From Clostridium_AW sp040797845 (GTDB taxonomy: Bacteria > Bacillota > Clostridia > Clostridiales > Clostridiaceae), in the NCBI GenBank assembly GCA_040797845.1, contig JBFNFA010000009.1, positions 118,536 to 182,535 of the forward strand: DNA of 64,000 nt, read 5' to 3'. Shown piece by piece: positions 26,424 through 35,599 of the stretch. Every line of letters starts with the position of its first letter. Position 1 is the first letter of the stretch. The notes under the pieces were generated by a model. It was given only the letters and a program-made list of their open reading frames with translations. It was not told the DNA's origin and ran no database searches. Made by a program: the position numbers and the translations under genes.

Positions 26424-26567
26424 ATGTTTATTCAAATTGTTATTACAGCTGTGATAGCCCTTTCAGCTATTTATATACTATATAAAAACATAAAGAAAAA
26501 ATCTTCTGGTGGATGCAGTTGTGGAAGTTGTTCTTCACATTGCCCAAGTTATAAAGATGAGAAATGA
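26424..26567 (+). CDS. FeoB-associated Cys-rich membrane protein (47 aa)
   Basis: A 47-residue protein encoded right after feoB. It has one membrane helix (residues about 3-20), a Lys-rich junction (KNIKKK), and a Cys-rich tail GGCSCGSCSSHCPSYKDEK with four cysteines. This matches the small FeoB-associated Cys-rich proteins found at the end of many clostridial feo operons, which may bind or pass on Fe2+. GGATGGTGAT precedes the ATG. The stop codon lies within the terminator palindrome. Confidence 0.85.
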   Translation: MFIQIVITAVIALSAIYILYKNIKKKSSGGCSCGSCSSHCPSYKDEK

Positions 26568-26599
26568 GGATAGTGTTTAAACACTATCCTCATTTTTTA
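26564..26599 (+). terminator. Terminator shared by the feo operon and pflA
   Basis: A perfect 30-base palindrome (26564-26593, half ATGAGGATAGTGTTT) followed by TTTTT. It contains the stop codon of the Cys-rich protein and the stop codon of the convergent pflA gene. The U-tract favours termination of the plus-strand feo transcript. Confidence 0.88.
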
Positions 26600-27309
26600 T
26601 TTATTATTTTATTTAGCTTTATCATTAACTTATCTTCCATATCTTTTATTCCTTTTAACTTGTATGGAATCTTTAACTCCTCATACTTACACTCTCCCAT
26701 GCTATGATAAGGAAGCAGCTCTACTTTTTCTAAATTCTTTATATTATTTATTTTTTCTTTTAATTTTAATATATGTTCATCATTATCAGTAATTCCTGGA
26801 ATGACTACATGCCTTATCCAAACACTACAGCTGGTTTTATTTAGCGCCTTAATAAATCTTTCCACCTCTTCAATTCCGCCACTTGTAATCTCTCTATATC
26901 CCTCATCATCTACATGTTTTATATCTAGTACAACTAAATCTGTGTATTTTAAAACTTCATCATAATTTCCGTTTCCACACCCTGAAGTATCAATTGCTGT
27001 ATGAATACCTTCTTCTTTACATCTTTTTAGAACATCTATAAGAAAGTCTTCTTGCAATAAACACTCTCCACCAGATAAAATTACCCCTCCATTAGATTTT
27101 CTGTAATAGGGTTTATATCTAATTATTTTATGAATTAACTCCTTAGAGCTTATATCATATCCACCTTTTACGTTCCATGTGTCAGGGTTATGACAGTATA
27201 CACAATTTAAATGACACCCTTGAAAAAACACAACAGTTCTTATGCCGGGTCCATCAACTAATCCCATAGTTTCAATTGAGTGAATCCTTCCCTTTTTATA
27301 CTCTTTCAT
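26590..27309 (-). CDS. pflA: Pyruvate formate-lyase activating enzyme
   Basis: This radical SAM enzyme abstracts hydrogen from the glycine of pyruvate formate-lyase to activate it. The cluster motif C-x3-C-x2-C is at Cys32, Cys36 and Cys39 (GCHLNCVYC). MGLVDGPGIRTVVFFQGC and GGVILSGGECLLQ (glycine-rich SAM site) are typical, and the 239-residue length fits. The ATG overlaps the end of pflB by 14 bases, with GGAG inside pflB as its ribosome binding site, so synthesis is coupled to its substrate enzyme. Confidence 0.95.
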   Translation of the reverse strand: MKEYKKGRIHSIETMGLVDGPGIRTVVFFQGCHLNCVYCHNPDTWNVKGGYDISSKELIHKIIRYKPYYRKSNGGVILSGGECLLQEDFLIDVLKRCKEEGIHTAIDTSGCGNGNYDEVLKYTDLVVLDIKHVDDEGYREITSGGIEEVERFIKALNKTSCSVWIRHVVIPGITDNDEHILKLKEKINNIKNLEKVELLPYHSMGECKYEELKIPYKLKGIKDMEDKLMIKLNKIINKK

Positions 27310-29518
27310 GGAAGGTTCTCCTTATAACCTCTTCTTGTTGTTCTTTTGATAATCTATTAAAATTAACCGCATATCCAGATACTCTTACTGTCAATGTAGG
27401 ATATTTATCTGGATATTCCATAGCATCCATCAATGTCTCCCTATTTAGCACATTAACATTTAGATGATGAGCACCTTGTAGAAAATATCCATCCATAATG
27501 GATACCAAATTCTCAATTCTATCTTCTAAATTCATGCCTAAAGCCTTAGGAACTATAGAAAAAGTATTAGAAACTCCATCTTCACAGTGGCAATAAGGTA
27601 TTTTAGCTACAGAATTCAATGAAGCCAACGCTCCCTCTTTATCCCTACCATGCATTGGATTTGCCCCTGGAGATAAAGGCTCTCCTATTTTTCTCCCATC
27701 TGGAGTAGAACCAGTCTTCTTTCCATACATTACATTTGATGTAATTGTTAATACTGAAAGGGTGTGTCTTGCATTTCTATATGTTGGATGTTTCTTAAGC
27801 TCCTCTGAAAATTTCTTTACTAAATCTACTCCAATATTATCTACTCTATCATCGTCATTTCCGTATTTAGGAAAGGTTCCTTCTATTTGAAAATTCACTG
27901 CTAATCCGTTTCTTCTTATAGGTTTTACCTTAGCATACTTTATAGCACTAAGTGAATCAATAGCAACGGACAATCCTGCTATACCAAAAGCCATAAGTCT
28001 TCCTACATAAATATCATGTAGAGCCATTTGTGAAGCCTCATAAGCATACTTATCATGCATGAAATGTATAGTATTCATAGTATTTACATAAAGCTCTGCT
28101 AAGTACTCTAAAACTTTACTATAGTTGTAATAAACTTTACTGTAATCTAATATCTCATCTTCTAACTTTTCTATTTCAGGCACAACTATACTGCCCTTTA
28201 TTTCATCCATTCCTCCATTAATAGCAAGTAGTAACGCTTTAGCTATATTGCATCTAGCTCCAAAGAACTGCATTTCCTTCCCCATTTTCATAGCTGAAAC
28301 ACAGCAAGCTATGCCATAATCATCTCCATATATAGGTCTCATAATATCATCATTTTCATATTGTATGGAATCCGTTATTATGGACATCTTTGCACAAAAC
28401 TTTTTAAAGCTTTCTGGCAAATCTTCAGACCATAGAACTGTCATATTTGGTTCTGGTGCTGGATTCAAATTTATAAGGGTATGTAAAAATCTAAAGGAGG
28501 TCTTAGTTACTAATGTTCTTCCATCTAATCCCATTCCTCCAATTGATTCAGTAATCCAATTAGGATCTCCACCAAATAATTCATTATATTCAGGAGTTCT
28601 TAAATGTCTTATAAGTCTTAATTTAATTACAAATTGATCTATTATTTCTTGAGCTTCTTCTTCAGTTATAATTCCCTTTTTTAAGTCTCTTTCTATATAT
28701 ATATCTATAAAAGTACTTGTCCTTCCTAAAGACATAGCTGCACCATTATTTTCTTTAACTCCTGCCAAATAACCAAAATACATAAATTGAACAGCTTCTT
28801 TAGCATTTTCAGCAGGATTTGATATATCTATACCATAGGACAATGCCATAGTTTTCATTTTTTCTAAGGCTCTAATTTGTTCACTAACCTCTTCCCTCAA
28901 TCTAATTTTTTCATCTAGCATTGTGCCTTTAATTTTCTCTAATTCATCTTTCTTTTCACTAATTAAAAAATTTATTCCATAAAGAGGGATTCTTCTATAA
29001 TCACCTATAATTCTTCCCCTACCATAAGCATCTGGCAATCCTGTCAAAATACCTGCACTTCTAGCTTTTCTCATCTCATCAGTATAAGCGTCAAAAACTC
29101 CCTGATTATGAGTCTTTCTATATTTAGTAAATATTTCTTCAATATTATGGTCTATATCATATCCGTATTCATCTAAAGCTTGTTTTACCATTCTAATTCC
29201 ACCATAAGGATTAATCATTCTTTTTAGCGGTGAATCCGTCTGTAATCCAACAATAACTTCACTATCTTTTTTTATATATCCAGCTTTACAAGAGTCTATC
29301 CCTGACACAGTTTCCCTATCTACATCTAATATACCTTTTTTCAATTCTTCTATAATTAATTTGCTACTTATATCCCATACTTCTTTAGTTTTTTTGCTTG
29401 TTTCTTTTAAAAAGCTATCATCTCCATAATAAGGGGAATAATTACTTTGAATAAAATCTCTTACATTTACTTTATCATTCCAATCTCCTAGTTTAAAATC
29501 TTGCCATTGTCTATTCAT
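27296..29518 (-). CDS. pflB: Formate acetyltransferase (pyruvate formate-lyase)
   Basis: The enzyme converts pyruvate and CoA to acetyl-CoA and formate through a glycyl radical, an oxygen-sensitive reaction of anaerobic metabolism. The adjacent catalytic cysteines are in GIACCVSAM, and the radical glycine is Gly715 in RVSGYAV near the C-terminus. The GRG family regions ARSAGILTGLPDAYGRGRIIGDYRR and TPDGRKIGEPLSPGANPMHGRD are present. At 740 residues it is full length. AGGAGG precedes the ATG. A plausible promoter (TTATAA, 17 bases, TATAAT) lies in the AT-rich upstream region. Confidence 0.96.
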   Translation of the reverse strand: MNRQWQDFKLGDWNDKVNVRDFIQSNYSPYYGDDSFLKETSKKTKEVWDISSKLIIEELKKGILDVDRETVSGIDSCKAGYIKKDSEVIVGLQTDSPLKRMINPYGGIRMVKQALDEYGYDIDHNIEEIFTKYRKTHNQGVFDAYTDEMRKARSAGILTGLPDAYGRGRIIGDYRRIPLYGINFLISEKKDELEKIKGTMLDEKIRLREEVSEQIRALEKMKTMALSYGIDISNPAENAKEAVQFMYFGYLAGVKENNGAAMSLGRTSTFIDIYIERDLKKGIITEEEAQEIIDQFVIKLRLIRHLRTPEYNELFGGDPNWITESIGGMGLDGRTLVTKTSFRFLHTLINLNPAPEPNMTVLWSEDLPESFKKFCAKMSIITDSIQYENDDIMRPIYGDDYGIACCVSAMKMGKEMQFFGARCNIAKALLLAINGGMDEIKGSIVVPEIEKLEDEILDYSKVYYNYSKVLEYLAELYVNTMNTIHFMHDKYAYEASQMALHDIYVGRLMAFGIAGLSVAIDSLSAIKYAKVKPIRRNGLAVNFQIEGTFPKYGNDDDRVDNIGVDLVKKFSEELKKHPTYRNARHTLSVLTITSNVMYGKKTGSTPDGRKIGEPLSPGANPMHGRDKEGALASLNSVAKIPYCHCEDGVSNTFSIVPKALGMNLEDRIENLVSIMDGYFLQGAHHLNVNVLNRETLMDAMEYPDKYPTLTVRVSGYAVNFNRLSKEQQEEVIRRTFHERV

Positions 29519-29655
29519 ATATTTCCTCCTTTGTGTTCAGAACGTTTGTTGCGTATATTAAGGTATTAATATTTATTAATCATTCATATTATAACATATA
29601 TTATTTAATTTTATAATTATATTGTTCGTTATATAATGGCAAATAAATAAAACAA

Positions 29656-29696
29656 AGTAAATTAGTTTCCTCTCTTACTAATTTACTCTGTTTTTC
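29656..29696. terminator. Terminator between the CBS gene and pflB
   Basis: AGTAAATTAGT and ACTAATTTACT pair around a 10-base loop. T-rich sequence follows on both strands. It probably ends the CBS-domain transcript on the minus strand. Confidence 0.75.
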
Positions 29697-29733
29697 ACTT
29701 TATCACAGCATATTATTAAATTCAATTTTGCAT

Positions 29734-30114
29734 CTAATTTTCACTTAAAAAATAATCTACTATATCTTCAACTGTAAGTATACCTTTTAAGGTATTGTCT
29801 TCTTCTACTACAGGAATAGCAATAATATTATGTTCTCTTAATTTCTTTGCAACTCCTACTAAATCATCATTTGGTGATGCCGCTACAACTTTTTTTGTCA
29901 TAACCCACTCTACTGGACAAGTATCATAATGTCCCTCTTCCATTAGAAACCTGTAAATATCCGCCTTTACTATCATTCCCAGAAGCTTTCCTGAACCATC
30001 TATCACTGGTGCGCCATTTATTTTCTTTTGATTCATCAACTTTAGAGCATATTCCACTGTGTCTTCAGGTTCTAAAGTTATTAAATTTGACACCATAATA
30101 TCTTTTATTGGCAC
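29734..30114 (-). CDS. CBS-domain pair protein
   Basis: The 126-residue protein consists of two CBS motifs (about residues 1-60 and 68-126): MPIKDIMVSNLITLEPEDT with INGAPVIDGSGKLLGMIVKADI, and VEWVMTKKVVAASPNDD with IIAIPVVEEDNTLKGILTVEDIV. Such stand-alone Bateman modules bind adenine nucleotides and usually regulate a partner, which is not identifiable here. The start is GTG after AAGGGGGG. It follows the exonuclease gene by 29 bases on the same strand. Confidence 0.88.
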   Translation of the reverse strand: MPIKDIMVSNLITLEPEDTVEYALKLMNQKKINGAPVIDGSGKLLGMIVKADIYRFLMEEGHYDTCPVEWVMTKKVVAASPNDDLVGVAKKLREHNIIAIPVVEEDNTLKGILTVEDIVDYFLSEN

Positions 30115-30143
30115 AAAAACACCCCCCTTTAATAATGATCCTC

Positions 30144-30941
30144 TTAATAGCTATTTTTTATAATGCCTTCTAAAAGGTCTAAATTTTTTTCTCCCCTTAT
30201 AATACTATCAATTAGTCTACATGCCGCTCTTTTTGATATTTTACTTAAATCTACCTCTATATCTATATTATGCTTTTTTAATAAAAACATCAAATATTTT
30301 GCTTGTTTATCTGTTATAGGATTTTCTCTGACTAAATCACAGTTATTGTCCATTTTGTAGATCAACTTAAATATTTTAGGTAAATTAAGAACATCTTCAT
30401 AATTATGCAACAATATCTTTTTCTTTAAGTCTTCATCTCTAGTTTTAAGATATTCATTATATAATATTACACTAATTCCTCCGTCAATAGTATCTTTTCT
30501 TTCGATACCTAAATGTTTTTCAACGGTTTTTAAATTACATCTATTTAATCCTAATTGCTTATGATAAGGTCTAATAAGCCTATATAAATCTATATGCTCA
30601 TTTGGCAACTCAATTTCTAATTTATTCTTATATAATTTATGCTTAATAAAAGGTTCGTCAAAAGCTATGCCATTGAAGGAACACCATTTATTGAAATTTG
30701 TAATATCTTTTCCAAATTCAAAAAGAATATTTTTTTCATCTTCAATGCTTTCTGCAAAATATTGTTTTACATTATATATATTCCCATCTATATATTTTCC
30801 TACAGATATAAGTATAATCTTGTCCTCTTCCTTGCTAAAGCCAGTAGTCTCTATATCAAAAAAAGCTATATCTTCTAGTTCATATTCTTTAAATATCTCA
30901 GCAGGAATATTTATACCTACATTTCTATCTTCAATTATCAT
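30144..30941 (-). CDS. YprB-like RNase H-fold 3'-5' exonuclease
   Basis: The 265-residue protein has canonical DEDD motifs: FFDIETTGFS (motif I), SFNGIAFDEPFI (motif II), HIDLYRLIRPY with LKTVEKHLGIER, and HNYEDVLNL (motif III Asp). This matches the ribonuclease H-like domain family of Bacillus YprB. A C-terminal helical tail (DKQAKYLMFLLKKHNI) is separate. GGAGG precedes the ATG. Nucleic acid cleavage is expected, but the substrate is unknown. A second, more divergent member lies at 22294-22938. Confidence 0.82.
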   Translation of the reverse strand: MIIEDRNVGINIPAEIFKEYELEDIAFFDIETTGFSKEEDKIILISVGKYIDGNIYNVKQYFAESIEDEKNILFEFGKDITNFNKWCSFNGIAFDEPFIKHKLYKNKLEIELPNEHIDLYRLIRPYHKQLGLNRCNLKTVEKHLGIERKDTIDGGISVILYNEYLKTRDEDLKKKILLHNYEDVLNLPKIFKLIYKMDNNCDLVRENPITDKQAKYLMFLLKKHNIDIEVDLSKISKRAACRLIDSIIRGEKNLDLLEGIIKNSY

Positions 30942-30997
30942 AGTTATCCTCCATTTTCTATCTTAGAACCTATATAATTATACAATATAATGCCTAA

Positions 30998-31037
30998 ATT
31001 TAAAATGGTCTACAAAAAATTGTAGACCATTTTAAAT
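30998..31037 (-). terminator. Terminator of argS
   Basis: A perfect 18-bp stem (ATTTAAAATGGTCTACAA with its complement, loop AAAA) lies directly downstream of argS on the minus strand. The lower stem supplies the U-rich tail. Confidence 0.85.
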
Positions 31038-31049
31038 CCATGTTCTATA

Positions 31050-32741
31050 TTACATTTTTTCAACAGCCTCAATACCTAACAGTGCTAAAGCATTCTTAAT
31101 TACTACACAAGTTGCCTCAACTAACTTTAATCTTGCCTTCTTTGTTGCTTCATCTTCAGCATTTATAATGCTATGCAGATTGTAAAATTTATTAAATCCT
31201 TTAGCTACATCTATTACATATCTAGTAACTATAGATGGCTCTAATTTATCTATTGAATAAGTTATAGCATTATTAAATCCTTCTAAAGTTTTTATTAATT
31301 CAAATTCTTCCTTAGAGGATAGTTTGCTATAATCCACTTCTTCACATACAGTTCCTAATTTTCTTAGTATACTCTTTCCTCTTGCATAACTATATTGAAT
31401 ATAAGGTCCTGTTTCACCATCGAAACTTAGCATTTCATTCCAGCTAAACACTATATCTCTTTCTCTGTTATTCTTCAAATAAGTGAATACTACAGCCCCT
31501 ATACCAACCTTTTCTGCTACTTCTTCCTTGTTTTCCAATTCCGCATTTTTTTCTTTTATAATTTCCATGGTTTTATCTATGGACTCTTTTAATAGATCCT
31601 CTAAGAATATAACTTCTCCTTTTCTAGTTGAAAGTTTTTTATCAGAAAATCTTACAAGACCAAAGCCTATATGTTTACAATCATCTGCCCATTCATGTCC
31701 CATAAGCTTTAATGTAGTAAACACCTGTTTAAAGTGAAGACTTTGTTCAAGTCCAACTACATATATACTCTTATAGAAATCATAAGTGTTTTTTCTATAT
31801 ATAGCTGCTGCTAAATCACGAGTGGCATATATTGTTGCACCATCAGATTTCTTTATTATACATGGTGGCATATTATAATCATCTAGCATTACAACCTTAG
31901 CTCCATTGCTATCAGTTAATAATCCTTTTTTATCTATTTCTTCTACTACAGCATCCATTTTATCACCGTAGAAGCTCTCCCCATTATAGTAATCAAATTC
32001 TACGTTTAGCATTTTATAAACCCTATCAAACTCTTTTAAGCTTAACTCTTTAAATCTTTCCCAAAGCTTTGTTTCCTCTTGTGAGCCTTCTTCTAGATTT
32101 TTAAAATACCTTCTTCCTTCTTCCTCTAATGAAGGATCTTTTTCTGCTTCATCATGAAATTTTACATATATTCTTAATAATTCTTTTATAGTCTCTTTTT
32201 CTAATGCTTCTTCATCTACCCATCTCTTATATGCTGAAATTAGTTTACCAAATTGTGTTCCCCAATCTCCTAAATGATTCAATCTAATACAATTATATCC
32301 TTGAGAACTCATTATTTTATATAAGGAGTTACCGATAGCAGTACTAAATAAATGTCCAACGTGGAATGGTTTTGCAATATTAGGAGATGAATACTCTAAA
32401 GCTACATTTTTACCCTCTCCCACGTTAGTGTGTCCATATTTTTCCCCTTCACTTATCACTTTTTCTAAAGTATTTTTTGCAAATACCTCTTTATCTACAA
32501 AAAAATTCAAGTAAGGTCCTAGACTTTCGATTTTTTCAAATCCATCTTTATTTATTTTTTCCTTTAGTTCACTTGCTATTGCATTTGGAGCTTTTCTTAA
32601 GGTTTTTGCTAATTGAAAACAAGGAAAAGCAAAGTCCCCCATATCTGCTTTAGGTGGTATTTCTATAAATTCTTCAACCTTTTCAATAGGTAATTCTATG
32701 TTTTCAGAAATCCTCTCTGCTACTAACTTTTTAAAATCCAT
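31050..32741 (-). CDS. argS: Arginyl-tRNA synthetase
   Basis: This class I synthetase charges tRNA-Arg. The HIGH-type motif is HVGH in SSPNIAKPFHVGHLFSTAIGNSLY, and the KMSKS-type motif is KLSTRKGEVIFLEDLL. The N-terminal Add-1 domain and the C-terminal anticodon-binding DALR domain (DVAKGFNKFYNLHSI) complete the 563-residue protein. GGGAGG precedes the ATG. Expression is controlled by the T-box leader immediately upstream. Confidence 0.96.
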   Translation of the reverse strand: MDFKKLVAERISENIELPIEKVEEFIEIPPKADMGDFAFPCFQLAKTLRKAPNAIASELKEKINKDGFEKIESLGPYLNFFVDKEVFAKNTLEKVISEGEKYGHTNVGEGKNVALEYSSPNIAKPFHVGHLFSTAIGNSLYKIMSSQGYNCIRLNHLGDWGTQFGKLISAYKRWVDEEALEKETIKELLRIYVKFHDEAEKDPSLEEEGRRYFKNLEEGSQEETKLWERFKELSLKEFDRVYKMLNVEFDYYNGESFYGDKMDAVVEEIDKKGLLTDSNGAKVVMLDDYNMPPCIIKKSDGATIYATRDLAAAIYRKNTYDFYKSIYVVGLEQSLHFKQVFTTLKLMGHEWADDCKHIGFGLVRFSDKKLSTRKGEVIFLEDLLKESIDKTMEIIKEKNAELENKEEVAEKVGIGAVVFTYLKNNRERDIVFSWNEMLSFDGETGPYIQYSYARGKSILRKLGTVCEEVDYSKLSSKEEFELIKTLEGFNNAITYSIDKLEPSIVTRYVIDVAKGFNKFYNLHSIINAEDEATKKARLKLVEATCVVIKNALALLGIEAVEKM

Positions 32742-32813
32742 TGTTTATTCCTCCCTTTTTATTGGTCTATTTTTATTAATTACTTTTAATTATTTACTAT
32801 TAGTTCAAAAAAC

Positions 32814-33060
32814 AAAAAAACCTCTCTTAATATAAAAGAGACGGCTAAATTCCGCGGTACCACTCTAGTTGACAATAGTCCACTCAAAACCTTAACGCAG
32901 TTAACGTCTTACTCTACTCTTCTACTTTAGAATTTGGAATAAGCTTCTCCAAGGCTCTCTTCCTTTTCACTTTCTTACAGGCTTCCACCACTCCCTGCTC
33001 GCTTAAAGAAATGTTAAAAGTACTCTCCTCTTCATAAAATTTAAATCTTATTTTCATTAT
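32814..33060 (-). promoter_or_regulatory. T-box riboswitch leader of argS
   Basis: On the minus strand the T-box sequence AGAGTGGTACCGCGG (32866-32852) precedes a terminator stem (CGTCTCTTTTA with TAAGAGAGG) and TTTTTTT. Upstream are an AGTA loop-E element, an apical GGTGGAAGCC and a stem I. On the 3' side of stem I lies a candidate AGA (Arg) specifier near 32958-32956. Uncharged tRNA-Arg would stabilise the antiterminator and permit argS transcription. The specifier position is my inference from the pairing of GAGG with CCTT. Confidence 0.92.
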
Positions 33061-33166
33061 ATTATTCAAAGCAATGTATTTTCATTATTACTAATAAAAA
33101 TTTACACAAACTAATTATACTAATAATAAGTCATTTAAACTACTTGCTTATTACTAATCTTTAGTA

Positions 33167-33196
33167 ATTATAGTATTATAATTCGTGTTTTGTCAA
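33167..33196 (-). promoter_or_regulatory. Promoter of the argS T-box transcript
   Basis: TTGACA (33196-33191), an 18-base spacer and TATAAT (33172-33167) are perfect consensus hexamers. They would give a leader of about 350 bases before argS. The remaining DNA between here and the MFS gene is AT-rich with nothing else evident. Confidence 0.75.
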
Positions 33197-33202
33197 TATG
33201 AA

Positions 33203-34408
33203 TTATTGACTTTTGTCTTTCTGAACATTCAATATCATCATGAATAAAGCTGCAAGAAACATCAATAAAAATATAGCAGCCCATGCTACCTTTATTGGAT
33301 AATATGATAAAAATGATCCCATCAAAACGGGACCTAGTGCCCATCCAGCTCCATATATAGTTGGAAGTATAGCGTTAATTCTTCCTCTATGACTAGGTGG
33401 AGTATTATTTGATATAAACACTGGAGTATTAACAGATACCATTACCTCTCCAAAAGTCATTATTCCTACGGCAATAAAAAAATATACCATACTACTTTCC
33501 ATTGAGAATATTAAAAAGGCTACAGAATAAAACAATCCCCCTATGGCAATAATTTTCAAACTCTTAAGCTTCGTTGTAATTCTTGATATAAAAGCAGTAA
33601 GACATACTATCAAAACTCCATTTACACCAGCCATAAACCCAAAATACTTTCCTCCATCTTGACCATAAATATCTCCTAGTTGCAAAGGCAATAAAAATCC
33701 CCATTGAGAATATGAAAATTGATATATAAATAATATTAAAGCGAAAAATATTAATTTTTTTCTTTTCTTCAATATGGATATGGAGGATTCTTTATTATCT
33801 ATAACTTTCTCATCTTCCCTATTTAGAGTTTCTTTAATAAATAACAATACAAGCAAGAGAGATATAGATGTGGTAAGAGCATCTCCTAAAAAAACTAAAG
33901 GAAGGTGATTTTTATATAACATGCCTCCAATTATAGGTCCTATAGCAAAACCTAAATTATGTCCCATATATAGTAAGGAAAATGCTTCTTTCCTGTTACT
34001 TTCATCAGTCAAATCTGCTGTTATGGCATCTTGAGCTGGCATACAAAAAGAATAAAAAACAGGAGCTAACATGAGTATATATGCCATTTTGAATGATGGT
34101 TTTAAAAAAGCACATATGACAAAAACTATTAAAGCTAAAGTTTGAAATATTAATATGGTTTTTTTCCTTCCTATAGTATCTACTAACTTTCCTCCAATCA
34201 ACATACCTGGTGCTGATAAAACTGCAATAAATGTCATAAATATACCTGCTTTATTACGAGATAATCCAATTTTTTGAGTCAGTATCAATGTAAGCAAGGG
34301 GTAAACAAAACTTCCTAAACTATTAATCATTCTTGAAATAAACATAATATAAATTTCTTTAGGCAATCCCTTATAAGGGTTTACAATGCTTTCAATATAT
34401 TTTTTCAT
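33203..34408 (-). CDS. Major facilitator superfamily transporter (drug-efflux type)
   Basis: The 401-residue protein has 12 hydrophobic segments. The MFS motif A-like loop is between helices 2 and 3 (GGKLVDTIGRKKT), and GPIIGG lies near helix 5. This pattern suggests proton-driven efflux of small molecules, with unknown substrate. GAGGGTG precedes the ATG. It lies divergent from lrgA; its downstream end is close to the argS promoter. Confidence 0.87.
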   Translation of the reverse strand: MKKYIESIVNPYKGLPKEIYIMFISRMINSLGSFVYPLLTLILTQKIGLSRNKAGIFMTFIAVLSAPGMLIGGKLVDTIGRKKTILIFQTLALIVFVICAFLKPSFKMAYILMLAPVFYSFCMPAQDAITADLTDESNRKEAFSLLYMGHNLGFAIGPIIGGMLYKNHLPLVFLGDALTTSISLLLVLLFIKETLNREDEKVIDNKESSISILKKRKKLIFFALILFIYQFSYSQWGFLLPLQLGDIYGQDGGKYFGFMAGVNGVLIVCLTAFISRITTKLKSLKIIAIGGLFYSVAFLIFSMESSMVYFFIAVGIMTFGEVMVSVNTPVFISNNTPPSHRGRINAILPTIYGAGWALGPVLMGSFLSYYPIKVAWAAIFLLMFLAALFMMILNVQKDKSQ

Positions 34409-34525
34409 ATATTTTCACCCTCATTTTTCTACAAAAATATATATTAATTCTGGCATTTTTCTTTCAATAGTACTAAAATAAGTATTGGTACATTCCTAAC
34501 TCTATTACAGAAAAGAGGTGTTTTT

Positions 34526-34876
34526 ATGAAACTACTTAGACAAATGGGTATTATATTAATATTATGCCTCTTAGGAGAATTAATACACAATATATTTAAA
34601 CTTCCCATACCCGGTAATGTATTAGGCATGTTGCTTTTATTTATTGCTTTATGCTCTGGAATTATAAAAATTAACATGATAGATACTTTAAGCAAATTTT
34701 TATTAGATCATCTTTCTTTTTTCTTTGTTCCAGCAGGGGTAGGCATAATATCATGTATGGCAATTTTAGAAGGACAATGGGTTGCTTTTTTGTCTATACT
34801 GTTTATCTCCTCTATTATAACCATGGTGGTAACAGGTTGGACAATTCAATTATATGCAAGGAGGAATAACAAATAG
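34526..34876 (+). CDS. lrgA: CidA/LrgA family holin-like protein
   Basis: The 116-residue membrane protein has four helices and the family motif LPIPGNVLGMLLLF, with the C-terminal WVAFLSILFISSIITMVVTGW. CidA/LrgA proteins modulate murein hydrolase release, and recent work on relatives links them to pyruvate or other carboxylate transport. AGAGGTG precedes the ATG. It is followed directly by lrgB. Cid versus Lrg assignment cannot be decided from sequence alone. Confidence 0.88.
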   Translation: MKLLRQMGIILILCLLGELIHNIFKLPIPGNVLGMLLLFIALCSGIIKINMIDTLSKFLLDHLSFFFVPAGVGIISCMAILEGQWVAFLSILFISSIITMVVTGWTIQLYARRNNK

Positions 34877-35569
34877 ATGGATTCAATTATAAACTCACCT
34901 TTATTTGGGGTAATCTTATCCATAGCATGTTTTGAAATTGGATTATTGATTTATAAAAAAACTAATATACCTTTATTTAATCCTCTTTTAATATGTGTAA
35001 TCTTGATAGCATCAATTTTGATTAAGTTTAATATTGATTTAGATTCTTTTAACCTAGGAGGAAATTTAATCTCCTTTTTTCTTGCTCCCGCTACAGTAGT
35101 ACTTGCTGTACCTTTATATAATCAATTAGAGTTAATAAAAAAGTATCTAATACCCATAATTTTAGGAATTACAGTAGGAACATTTACAGCTATTTTCAGC
35201 GTAGTATACTTATGCAAATTATTTAACATAGATATAGAGCTTGCTCTTTCGTTAGTACCTAAATCAATAACTACTCCTATAGGAATAGAAGTGTCCAAGG
35301 TTATTGGAGGTATACCTGCTGTTACAGTTTCTGCAATTGTTATTACAGGCATAATGGGAGCCGTTATAGCGCCTATAGTATGTAAACTTTTTAAAATTGA
35401 TGATAAAATCGCAATAGGAATAGCTATTGGCACCTCTACTCATGCCGTAGGTACAACTAAAGCTATAGAAATGGGCGAAACAGAGGGAGCAATGAGTGGA
35501 CTAGCTATAGGTATCGCTGGATTAGCCACTTCCATATTAGCTCCTATTCTAGTAAAAATACTTATTTAA
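34877..35569 (+). CDS. lrgB: LrgB/CidB family membrane protein
   Basis: The 230-residue polytopic protein has the LrgB signature (FFLAPATVVLAVPLY, LVPKSITTPIGIEVS, IGTSTHAVGTTKAIEMGE). The ATG starts at the base after the lrgA stop, with AGGAGG inside lrgA, so the two are tightly coupled. It works with LrgA in the membrane in cell lysis control or carboxylate flux. A long inverted repeat follows. Confidence 0.9.
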   Translation: MDSIINSPLFGVILSIACFEIGLLIYKKTNIPLFNPLLICVILIASILIKFNIDLDSFNLGGNLISFFLAPATVVLAVPLYNQLELIKKYLIPIILGITVGTFTAIFSVVYLCKLFNIDIELALSLVPKSITTPIGIEVSKVIGGIPAVTVSAIVITGIMGAVIAPIVCKLFKIDDKIAIGIAIGTSTHAVGTTKAIEMGETEGAMSGLAIGIAGLATSILAPILVKILI

Positions 35570-35599
35570 TAAAAAAACTTAGCTAATTTGATTAATTAA

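Noticed and set aside
34444..34695. Minus-strand frame opposite lrgA
   Set aside because: It overlaps the well-supported lrgA gene and its promoter region, and shows no family features.
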